From NCBI GenBank assembly GCA_037833965.1, contig AP031357.1, positions 16,264,001-16,328,000 of the forward strand: DNA of 64,000 bases, given 5' to 3'. Each line of letters starts with the position of its first letter. Position 1 is the first letter of the stretch. Below the pieces are notes generated by a model that was not told the origin of the DNA, searched no databases, and saw nothing but the letters and a program-made list of their open reading frames with translations. Source of the stretch: Marchantia polymorpha subsp. ruderalis. Its lineage: Eukaryota; Streptophyta; Marchantiopsida; Marchantiales; Marchantiaceae. The translations under genes were made by a program, and so were the position numbers. Below are positions 41,961-51,735 of the stretch, piece after piece.

Positions 41961-43420
41961 ACACTATGATATTTTCATTATGATATTTTTACATCACAAC
42001 TTCAATTAATAGTTTAAAAAATCAATGCTTTGATGATTTGGAATTTTTAATAAAAGATCAATTTCTATGTTTGTTAAATATTTAACAACATGATTATATG
42101 AATAAAAATTAAAATTTTGATGTATGAAATAATTGCAATAAGATATTAATATGTCATAGGTATAATTTTTCACCAGATATTTTTTTTATGAAAATAAAAA
42201 ATTCATGCTTTTTGAAAGCAAAATTATGTTTATGCGAGAATGTTAGATTAATCTTTCTTCAAATTTAAAATAGATTATAATCCTCAAAATATATTTAGAA
42301 TTTACTATTCACAAATTTTTTTTAATATATTGCATATCAATCATAATACTACATTATATTATATTCAATTACATTTCCAAACTTTAAACAAAATTGTGAT
42401 AAAATATTATATTACTTTAGCCAACATATAATTTAATTTAATTCATTTATATTTTATAACCTGTTAAAATATTGAAATTTATAAATAATTTAAATAAAGA
42501 TTTAAAATAAAAATATTAATATGTGTGACCTGAAATTTATTAATTTGAAACGTGTGGCAAAAATTATCTCAATAAATCACAATTATAATAAACTATAAGC
42601 TGTTGTAATTTTTTCTTTATTGATTTTTGTTAAATCTTGAATTTTCATCAAAAATCATATGAGAGAAGTTAGAGATTGTGTATACTCATTAAAAGACTTT
42701 AAGTCTTGAGAAATTCATACCTAGAATAATATTAAAAATATTTTTATTCTATATTTTTTATATTTTTTGTGAAGTATTTATGTTGTTATATTTTATGATA
42801 TTTGGAATTTATAAAAAATATTTTCAAATATTTAATGTAGGTTTTTTTTTGCAATGATTTAAAACGAAAAAGAGAAAATTATTTTTCTTAATTGTAGTAA
42901 GTGTGTTTTTACTCATGTTTTGAAATTTGAGTCAAATCTGATAAGTATAACCTTTTTTTCTAAAAACTACACTAACTTCAATTTTACATTGAGAATAGAT
43001 GTTTGAAAAAGCTTAGATACACATATATTTCTGTCTTTTAAAAGCATTCTTCTTAATCACTTGTATTTTATGAGATCAAATCTTAAATCTAATTTCAAAT
43101 GATGATAAACCCTCATATTGAGCTTAAGTTTAATTATTATAGTCTAATAAAATTACAATTAGAAATGTATATCATGTTGTATATAACAGCCATATAATAC
43201 TATTTTGAACTATCTTATTGTGTTTTTTGGTTCAAAAATATAGAGTGCAGAAGAACATCTTGTTTATTAACTTTCTAAGCATTTCATTATTATCTAGATG
43301 TAGCTGACAAGTCTCATACATATTTTTTTTAGTTGAATGCTAATAGGTCATAATGAAGTAAATGACATAGGGTCACCATTCCTATGTTGTCATCTCAAAT
43401 GAATTAGAAACACAAATCAC
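41961..43420. other. AT-rich gene desert
   Basis: Very AT-rich with long A/T runs. No features are seen. Confidence 0.5.
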
Positions 43421-45440
43421 ACCGTACAAGAACATGCGGGGATGGACACTACATTGTGCAAAGTGTACACGTAGTAGTTATACTTCTGGTTCACATGCCA
43501 TGAGGAAGAAAGTTCGAAATGTGAACAAGGGCGACGAGATCTTGCAAGGTCAGACGGATTCGACAGGTATTACATCCGAAAGAAGAGGCAGAAGAGGGCC
43601 ATGTACAATGAATGGGTCGTCGATTGACAGGATAGTGCAGGCTAGTCATGGATATTTAGCAAATGTGTAAGGACAGCGTCCCGCAATTCCGCAAACAATG
43701 AGTGGCTAATTGCATGAACGCTGAGTTTGGGAGGACGTCAAGAAATTCTGTAGTTCATCCAAAGTTGCAGGCTTATCATGTGCCCTGCTTTGAGAGGTTT
43801 TCGAAATGTTTGTGATTGGCGATCTTCACCCAAGATGTTTTTTGGCGGAGTAGGCTCTGCTCTCATTATCGATAGCAAGCTCAGACAGGTTTTCAGATGC
43901 TAATAGAGTTTGAGTTCGGAAGCTAGGGTTTCTACCGTGTATCAAAATACAGTACATGCAATATTCTCTTTTCGTGGATGTGGATAATTGACATTAGTGA
44001 TGAACGTTTACTTAAGATTAGAGAAACCTTGTTTTCCCATTACTTTAGACTGAAGCAGTTGTACCAAAATCTGGAATTGAGCCTATTTTATGTTTTTAAA
44101 GATACTTTTCTTAAGAGTACTCACTTTTGACAGGTTGCCAGCCATCAAAATATCAGATCTTTAATTTTCAAGCGCCGTGGTGAGTTTTTACGTTGCATCT
44201 TGCATTAAATATTGGCTGTGGAATATCGCAAGTTGGTTCTTAGTCCAAGGTCAAGTCAGTTTGTCTATCACCTAATTTTTGATATGGTCTTCACAATGCA
44301 TGCGCTTGAAGGCTTCGGAGCAAGTTAGGATTTAGACAAGTACCTTAATTTGTATGGAGCTTGGTTACATTCTTATCACGGGATATACAGGCTTGAAGCT
44401 GAAGAGTTTTGTATCCATAATCAGAGCGGCAGCAACCAGTAATAGTTCTACAAAAGTCAATATTAGCAAACTTGAATCTGAAGGTGGGGAGAAAAAGAAA
44501 TCGGGATTTTTGACGTCTGTAGGTTTCAAAAACTGCATGCATCTCTTGGACACAGACGTGAGCTTGCTGTGTTCTCTACATTCGAAGGTGAGTTAAGTTT
44601 ACTGCGCGTCTTTGTTACAAGAAGTCAGAATGAGGAATTTTATATCATATTATAGTAACTTATTCTCGTCAAAGTTCCAGTCCAAGGAATTCAAAAATGT
44701 TGAAGCAGATGATAGATGGCCCGTGAAGTTCCTTCTTTCAATTCCATAATAATATTGGAATTTACACCGATTTATGGAAGTGGACATGACATTTGTGTTT
44801 CTTTTACATCTTTCAAACTTATTTGTTTTGATTATATTTACAACACATTTAAAAAAGTGATGAAGTTCCATCTTTTGGATGAACAATAATTCTGTTGCCA
44901 ACAACCAAAGTTGTCAAGAATCAGAATATACATAGAAGGTACTTTTCGTAATATTAACTGTGATTTACTGTAAATTGTCCTGTACATGTTTCTTTTGTGA
45001 GAGTGAAAGACTTTGATGACTTAGAAAAAGTCCTGAGACAAAAAAGCAGCGAAGTCTCCACTGAAAGACTGCACAGCAACTTGGAAAGCAGCGAATTCTC
45101 TACAGAAAGAATCGAATCTATGGCTATGGCTCATAATGGCTTCTCGACACGGCGAGGGCTTTCATAATGGCTTCCGACACGTGAGTGGTTTGCTTTCCAA
45201 ATGCTCAAAGTTCATTCTATGCATTTGGGCTCTGACACGAAGAATTGGGTTGACTGGTGAGTATTTGACCCTCGCACCTTACTAAGCACAGCACTCGGAC
45301 ATGTCAATCAGAACCCTCTGATATATCCTCTGTTCGAGGTTCTCGGGATAAACTGCAGAAACATTTCTCGATTCAGCAATTCGATGACCTTGAGGCTTCA
45401 GTGATTCATAACACTTATAGTTTCAGCTAAATTGTTTTCG
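43421..45440. other. Unassigned upstream region of the GH17-lectin gene
   Basis: GC content rises at about 43.42 kb. I looked here for a first exon encoding a signal peptide for the GH17 gene and found none that is convincing. Open frames at 43434-43670 and 44354-44596 have no recognisable motif. Confidence 0.35.
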
Positions 45441-45448
45441 AGTTGAAC

Positions 45449-45815
45449 ATTGGGGCGAACCATAGTTCTGATTTTCCAGTGATTTTATGGCAGGGGGCTG
45501 GACAGGGATCTATTTCGGGGAAGAGGCTCCAACATCCCGAGCAGGATCCAGGTCGTCCAGAAGTTCCGACATATGGGCCAGCTATAGTCCTGAATTTCCA
45601 GCGATTTTATGGCAGGCGGCTGGACAGGGATCTGTTTCGGGGAAGAAGTGTACAACATCCCGAGCAGGACCCAGGTCGTTCAGAAGTTCCGACATCTGGG
45701 CCAGCTATAGTGCTGATTTTCCAGCAATTTTATGGCAGGCGGCTGGACAGGGATCTGTTTCGGGGAAGAAGGCTCCAACATCCCCAGCAGGATCCAGGTC
45801 GTCCGGAAGTTCCGA
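45449..45815 (+). repeat. Three tandem copies (122-123 bp) of the GH17 exon 5' edge
   Basis: The landmark TTTTATGGCAGGxGGCTGGAC occurs at about 45484, 45606 and 45729, so the period is 122-123 bp. Each unit holds a pyrimidine-plus-CAG acceptor-like end (TTTCCAG), then coding sequence for GWTGI(C/Y)FGEE and about 20 further residues. Copy 1 lacks one base in the GGGGAAGA(A)GGCTCC region and so is frameshifted. Copy 2 keeps frame but runs into a TAG (near 45707) at the unit boundary. Only copy 3 continues into the GH17 domain. The upstream open frame (45443-45997) is an artefact of this repetition. Confidence 0.85.
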
Positions 45816-48089
45816 GATCTGGGCATCACCCGCGTCCGCCTCTACCACACTTACCAGGGCACGCTCCAGGCTTTCTCCAACAGCGGCATTCAGCTCACCG
45901 TGGGCATAACGAACGCAGATATCCTCAGGGCCTTATCAAGTGTGAACTCTGCCAAAAGGTGGGTCGATCGCAACATCGTCCCTTATGGCTCCAGTAACAT
46001 CGTCGCTGTTACGGTGGGAACCGAAGTCTTTACTTCGCCGGCGGACAATTTGAAAAACGCACTGCTGCCTTCGATGAAGAATCTGAGAGAGGCGCTGAAT
46101 CTGGCAGCTAAGAGTGGGATCAAGGTCACAACAGCTCACTCTTTCGACGTCGTCACGAACATCTTCCCCCCATCTAGCGGCCAGTTCGCTGACACCGGAA
46201 GGATGCAGCCCTTGGTGAACTGGCTGGCCAGGGTAGGATCCGATTTTATCTGCAACATCTACCCTTACTTCACGTACATAAACTCCAATGGGCAAATCAC
46301 GTTGCAATATGGCCGTCTTGAATCTGGTTCTGTCATAGATTCAAACAATGGCAAGATATATACAAATCTTCTCGCACAGCAGCTGGACGCAGTTTATGCA
46401 GCTCTGGGGAGATTGGGGCAGGAAGAGATGCGCGTGGTCCTTGGGGAGATCGGCTGGCCCACTTCAGGAGGCACTGCCACAGATACGAACAACGCTCGGA
46501 TCCACAACCAAAATCTGGTGAACTTATCTAGAGGAGGAACGCCACTCAAGCCCAACTGGGGAATCCAGACTTACATTCTTGCAATGTTCGACGAGAATCA
46601 GAAGGCTGCTGGCTTACAGAAGAGCTGGGGTTTGTACAATCCGAGAAACTTCCAAGCGAAGTATACCATAAACTTCGGAAACTCACCGACCCTTAGCAAT
46701 CGCATCACCCAGGGAATGAGACTGAGTAGCGGACAGTTTGTCATGTCCCAAAATCGAGTCTACAGGTTTATCATGCAGGCTGACTGCAACTTGGTCCTGT
46801 ATCAAACTGGTGTCGGACCTCTGTGGGACAGCAATACCATTGGCAGCGCCTCGGATTGTTACATGGAGCTGCAATCCGATGGGGACGCTGTAGTGTACGG
46901 TGGTGGCGTTGCACGCTGGGCTTCGGGAACTGGCGGGCGTAATGATGGAGCTCACCGCATCGACGTTCAGGACGATGGCAGCACTGTCATGTACAACGAA
47001 GCAAATCAAGCCATTTGGGCTACCAACACAGCAGGCAGTCGCATCACCCAGGGAACGAGACTGAGTAGCGGACAGTTTGTCATGTCCAAAAATCAAGTCT
47101 ACAAGTTAATCATGCAGGCTGACTGCAACTTGGTCCTTTATCAAACTAATGTCGGACATCTTTGGGCCAGCCGTACCGAGGGAATGGCCTCGGATGGTTA
47201 TATGGAGCTGCAATCCGATGGAAACGCTGTAGTGTTCGGTGGCGGTGTTGTACTCTGGTCTTCGGATACTTTGGGGCGTAATGATGGAGCTCACCGCATA
47301 GACGTTCAAGACGATGGAAACACTGTCATGTACAATGAAGCAAATCAAGCCATTTGGGCTACCAACACAGCAGGCAGTCGCATCACCCAGGGAATGAGAC
47401 TGAGTAGCGGACAGTTTGTGGATTCCAAAAATCGAGTCTACAGGTTTATCATGCAGGCTGACTGCAACTTGGTCCTGTATCAAACTGGTGTCGGACCTCT
47501 GTGGGACAGCAATACCATTGGCAGCGCCTCGGATTGTTACATGGAGCTGCAATCCGATGGGGACGCTGTAGTGTACGGTGGTGGCGTTGCACGCTGGGCT
47601 TCGAACACTTGTGGGCGTAATGATGGAGCTCATCACATCGACGTTCAGGACGATGGCAACACTGTCATGTACAATGAAGCAAATGAAGCCATTTGGGCTA
47701 CCAACACATCGAGCGGGCGCATCACCCAGGGAATGAGACTGAGTAGCGGACAGTTTGTCGAATCCAGAAATCGAGTCTACAGGTTTATCATGCAGGCTGA
47801 TTGCAACTTGGTCCTGTATCAAACTGGTGTCGGACGTCTGTGGGCCAGCAATACCGCTGGCAGCGGCTCGGATGGTCATATGGAGCTGCAACACGATGGA
47901 AACGCTGTAGTGTACGTTGGCGGTGTTGAACGCTGGGCTTTACAAGCACCAAGGGACGCACGCTGGGCATCGAATACTTGGGCGCGTAATGATGGAGCTC
48001 ACCGCATCGACATTCAGGACGATGGCAACGTTGTCATGTACAACGCAGCAAATGAAACCATTTGGGCTACTAACACAGCAGGGAGATGA
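45732..48089 (+). CDS. GH17 endo-1,3-beta-glucanase fused to four GNA-type (bulb) lectin domains
   Basis: Predicted wall-acting glucan hydrolase with mannose-lectin modules. Residues about 5-318 are GH17: GICFGEEGSNIPS, the RVRLYHTYQ strand, VGTEVF with acid/base Glu98 (usually VGNEV) and LGEIGWPTSGG with nucleophile Glu239. Four lectin domains start at RITQG (324, 437, 550 and 663), each exactly 113 aa (339 bp) apart. Each has three QxDxNxVxY-type sites such as QADCNLVLY, though Asn is Asp in some (QSDGDAVVY). Domain 4 has a roughly 10-residue insertion near 737-746 that partly duplicates RWA. No signal peptide is visible. The ATG lies at the repeated exon edge and could be intronic, so a distant first exon or a truncated 5' end is possible. 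The frame is otherwise open through 785 codons. Confidence 0.88.
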   Translation: MAGGWTGICFGEEGSNIPSRIQVVRKFRDLGITRVRLYHTYQGTLQAFSNSGIQLTVGITNADILRALSSVNSAKRWVDRNIVPYGSSNIVAVTVGTEVFTSPADNLKNALLPSMKNLREALNLAAKSGIKVTTAHSFDVVTNIFPPSSGQFADTGRMQPLVNWLARVGSDFICNIYPYFTYINSNGQITLQYGRLESGSVIDSNNGKIYTNLLAQQLDAVYAALGRLGQEEMRVVLGEIGWPTSGGTATDTNNARIHNQNLVNLSRGGTPLKPNWGIQTYILAMFDENQKAAGLQKSWGLYNPRNFQAKYTINFGNSPTLSNRITQGMRLSSGQFVMSQNRVYRFIMQADCNLVLYQTGVGPLWDSNTIGSASDCYMELQSDGDAVVYGGGVARWASGTGGRNDGAHRIDVQDDGSTVMYNEANQAIWATNTAGSRITQGTRLSSGQFVMSKNQVYKLIMQADCNLVLYQTNVGHLWASRTEGMASDGYMELQSDGNAVVFGGGVVLWSSDTLGRNDGAHRIDVQDDGNTVMYNEANQAIWATNTAGSRITQGMRLSSGQFVDSKNRVYRFIMQADCNLVLYQTGVGPLWDSNTIGSASDCYMELQSDGDAVVYGGGVARWASNTCGRNDGAHHIDVQDDGNTVMYNEANEAIWATNTSSGRITQGMRLSSGQFVESRNRVYRFIMQADCNLVLYQTGVGRLWASNTAGSGSDGHMELQHDGNAVVYVGGVERWALQAPRDARWASNTWARNDGAHRIDIQDDGNVVMYNAANETIWATNTAGR

Positions 48090-49165
48090 GAGATTTTTGG
48101 ATTTGTCAAAGAAGAGAACATTTGCGATCTATGTCGGTCACTGAAGAACTCCAGTGACCCACAAAAACGAACATGCCATGGTCCATGGAGCTAACTAACT
48201 GCATCAGATGAGATTGAGCTTAGAGATGCAACTTTTCAAGTCATATAAAATCTGGAGATCACTATCGACCATCTACAAAATGAAGCTGCTTTCAAACACT
48301 CTGGCTTTTGGATCCGACGGAATTTTTTCAAATGCTTGTAAAAAAGGCATCGGGGAAGACTTCTTTGAAAAGAATGAACCTGTCTCGACCCTTCTCTGGA
48401 TTCCATATTTCTGCACCTTATGCATGCATGTCGTTGGCTTAAAGAACGTTTACTCTCACATCCAACGGACTCATCCACAACTCACGCTTAACTCACTTCA
48501 CTCATCCTCCATTGTGCATCATCAAGGAAAGCAAGTTGCAGGTATATGAAGTGGTTGTCAATCAATGAGTCAGGGTCGAATAAACTTCAAATCTTAGAGT
48601 TGAGGCTTTAGCATTGGGAATAGCTCTTAATGTACTAGCTATGATGTCATGTTAACATCAAAATGAATTTTACTAGTCGTGGAGTGGGCTTGTTTTGACT
48701 TTATGTGAGATTCGCAATTTGTTAAAGATTTCACTTGAAGAACTTGGGAGTATTGCCGTTTGGGGTGTGCGTGAAGAGGATTTCTTGGAGGTAGGAGGAG
48801 TAGATGGTCCGAGGAGGAATTGAAGTGTTGATTTTGGCGCGGGGAATTGCGAAGAACACAAAAGACGGAGAAAAGGGTACATGGCGAGATTCGGCATTGT
48901 GATGTGAGTTCGACCAGAAAGTTCGATCTGCTTCAGAAGAAAGATTTGGACGACTCCTGATTCTGCCTGATCCTCTCTTGGTCCGCTTCTTCTCTTCACA
49001 TGAGGACATTCACCTTCGTTCGGATTCGCTCCGAGCTCTTCGCATTAGATTCAATTAGTGGGCTGTGAATACATGTTGATTTAGATCAGGTTGCAGAGTT
49101 TGAGGTCTTTGTACATGGCGATGAGCCGTGAAGGCCGGAATGGATAAGATGGGAAAAATATTTAA
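48090..49165. other. 3' flank of the GH17-lectin gene, otherwise unassigned
   Basis: The first few hundred bases are probably 3' UTR. Frames at 48208-48549 and 48673-49009 show no known motif. Confidence 0.35.
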
Positions 49166-49561
49166 GACGAAGAGGGAAAGACTGCTGATGATGATGAAGG
49201 TGATACGGACTTGTCTCTCAAGTGGGAACAAGAAGAGTATCAGTGGATAGTTTGAGAAACTAATTTTCTTGAGTGGGATTTAGTTGCACTGCAAGACCCT
49301 ACTCCGCTTATCGTTTTCCACTTTGAACGATACGGCTCCAGTGGAGTAGATGGCTGGGCATTATTGAAGGAGCTAGAGACCCTGATCAAGAGGATTATTG
49401 ACAGCCGAAAGTATCTCGTGTGGGCCGTGAAACTAGATGTCAATAGCGAAGCTGATCTTGCTGCAGCCTTGAAGATGAAAACAGTTCCTACTTTGAAGAG
49501 TATCAGTGAGAATGACATGCTTTTTGCAGTTTTGCAGTCTGATGTTAGTGCAAGAGTTTAA
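49166..49561 (+). pseudogene. Thioredoxin-fold protein fragment with in-frame TGA (MRL7/ECB1-like?)
   Basis: A single frame encodes an acidic segment (DDDEGDTDLSLKWEQEEYQW), a TGA at 49253-49255, then LQDPTPLIVFHFERYG, GWALLKELE, VWAVKLDVNSEADLAAAL and KTVPTL. The order of a beta strand, a helix, a beta strand with DV, a helix and a cis-Pro TVPTL is that of a thioredoxin fold. The CxxC active site is absent. Acidic lead-in plus a CxxC-less thioredoxin fold recalls the plastid MRL7/ECB1 proteins, but that match is from memory and tentative. After TVPTL the similarity fades. The stop and the missing ends suggest a pseudogene. An exon starting at the AG at 49282-49283 is the alternative. Confidence 0.45.
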
Positions 49562-50379
49562 CCCGTGACGAATTTTGGCAATTTTACTTCAGAGTAGTCC
49601 CGGACATACTAAGCTTCATGTCTTGATGCAGTATCCTACACCATCGAACAACCCCTCCAATCTGCGGCTAGACAACGGTACTTAGTCTTTTTATGTGGTG
49701 CATCTCCACCTGTTCGTAGGATCAACAACGTCCTCTAGTCATATACGGGAGTTAGTTAGGGTACAGAATGGGCTGAGAAAATGAGACATGTTGGATGAAA
49801 TGAGTTATTTTTATGAAATTTGATCGGTTTGGCCCCTCGAGTGGGATAGCAGGTCGCAGGAGGTGAAAGGCCAACCTTGCTCGAGAACAAAGGTGGAACT
49901 GTGGCTTGAAACTTGTGGTCACAGAATATAGAGCAAACTGCGCGAGAGATGTGATCATTTAGATAGTGATCGGGAGGTGGGAAAAAATAGTAACCGTGCA
50001 ATGGGGGGAACTAGAAGCTGGTATCGCGAAGCTTCAAGGCGAGGACTTCAAATAGTACATGCAAACATACTCCATCATTTTAGGAAGTAACAGTAAGAAG
50101 ACTTTTGTGGATGGAGATTTGGCAGGTCTTGGTGGGGATATGAACATATCTCGCCAACATGCCCGCATAATCTACGAATTTGAGAGGAGAAGATTTGTGA
50201 TGGATTAACTTTGTAGTTAGCATAAAAAAAGTAGAGAGAGAGACAAAAAGAAGTAGGGGTTTTAGGGTTTCAAATATAAATTATGAGCATTTATTCTGAA
50301 GAGATGAAGGATTTAGATTTGATCTCTCACCCATTGCATTTGATCTCTTATCCATTACAATCTTAAGGTTCTGTACCCG
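49562..50379. other. Unassigned flank of the retrotransposon insertion
   Basis: No gene is recognised. The five bases before the LTR (ACCCG, 50375-50379) should be the target-site duplication, but the other copy lies beyond the window. Confidence 0.4.
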
Positions 50380-50408
50380 TGTGGTAACACACTTTTTGTT
50401 TTTTTTGC

Positions 50409-50410
50409 AG
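50409..50410 (+). other. Candidate splice acceptor at the LTR start (copy at 61078-61079)
   Basis: A run CTTTTTGTTTTTTTTGCAG, an excellent pyrimidine tract plus CAG, lies 11-31 bases into the LTR. In the 3' LTR copy it follows pol and precedes the second ORF1. Confidence 0.4.
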
Positions 50411-51735
50411 AATTTAAACAATTTCAGAAAACTAGTACCAAAGCAGTGTTTGTAGCTAGAGAAGGGTACGCTAAATAGAGTGGATTGATGAGATCGTCAC
50501 GAGGGCACAAAGAATCACGTAGTCGGATGTACCAACGCCAACGTCTTCGGCGCCTTTGGCAGAAGCCCCTTTTTGAGGTATCTCTACTCACGCGCCTCTA
50601 GCGTATAAGGAAGCTACGCTTCCGGCGCAGACACCTCAGGAGGAGGTTTTGCTAAAGACGTCAGGAGAAGGGCCCGGACCTCTAAAGGCATCCGACCATG
50701 AGTGCGCCTTCGGCGAAGCGCCGCTAGCGCGGAAAGGGAAAACCTTCATAACAATCGGGATACACGGTAGATCCAGTTGGTGGAAGTTGCATTAGACAGA
50801 GCTCGGGACGCTCGTTCTAACGAGTCCAAGAGCGCCGGAGATGGATCAGGAATGGAGAAGTTATGAGCGTCGGAAAACTCGTAGCCGGACATGCGCCGTT
50901 CGCGCTAGGGTTCACAGCCGGAAAGGATTCCCGTACGCCCTCGGCGATGCGCCTTCGGCGGAATCACGCGCTCACAGAAGGAAACCAACTCAGAGTCGGA
51001 AGCGCCCTTGGCGGCTGTTCATGGAAGGAAAGCGCCGGTCGGATGTACGCCTCCGACGTGGCGCTGACGGCCGGATGCGCTGGCATGAGTTGCGCTGACG
51101 GATATGCGCTGGCAGCAACGGACGAGGCATAAAGGACAAAATAGGCGGTACGACTGCGCGCCGGCGTAATTCGCTCCGGCTGGATGTGCGCCTCCAGCAA
51201 GGCGCCGACGGATAATGAACACACCAGCGGCGACACGCCTCCGGAGAAGGGCGGGTTAGGAAAAGACAACAGGGCCGACGTATACCCTGCAGCGGACTCG
51301 AGTCCGGAAGGTGGCGGCGGCGGGAGAATTCAACGTTTAAGCATGCGAATGCGCGCAAGGCGGAGACGTGAATTCGCGCATGCAAAGGGCGAACCGTTAA
51401 GCCGTATAGCCGGCTGCGTACGTTGCAACCAGTAAGAACGTTGGACGTTTTTGAAATCGGAGAAGAAAAGACTGCGCTCCAGTCTCATTCTCTCATTCTT
51501 GACTTTGCGATTTCCAGTTCCAAGATTACGCGCAAGGGCGGAGCGACCTGCAGTGAGAGTAGAGAGTGCGGAGACGAGTTGCGCAAGGATCTTGGCGGAC
51601 CTTGAAAGAATTGGAGTAGCGATCTCGAACGAGCGCAGAGAGAGTGAGCAGTCAGTGCTTGAGTGGCCGACGCGCAGTGGCGATTGTGAGAGAGCGAGCG
51701 AAAGGGAGAACGTTTGTGTGTGTGCAGGCAACGCA

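Noticed and set aside
45443..45997. 184-codon frame upstream of and overlapping the GH17 gene
   Set aside because: It is a shifted reading of the tandem 122-bp units and does not match any domain.
47106..47894. 262-codon minus-strand frame in the lectin region
   Set aside because: It is a mirror of the repeated lectin coding sequence on the opposite strand.
51451..51735. N-terminal extension of ORF1 from TTG at 51451
   Set aside because: There is no ATG in the extension, its composition is Arg/Ser-rich without pattern, and the first ATG (51736) follows an acceptor-like site.
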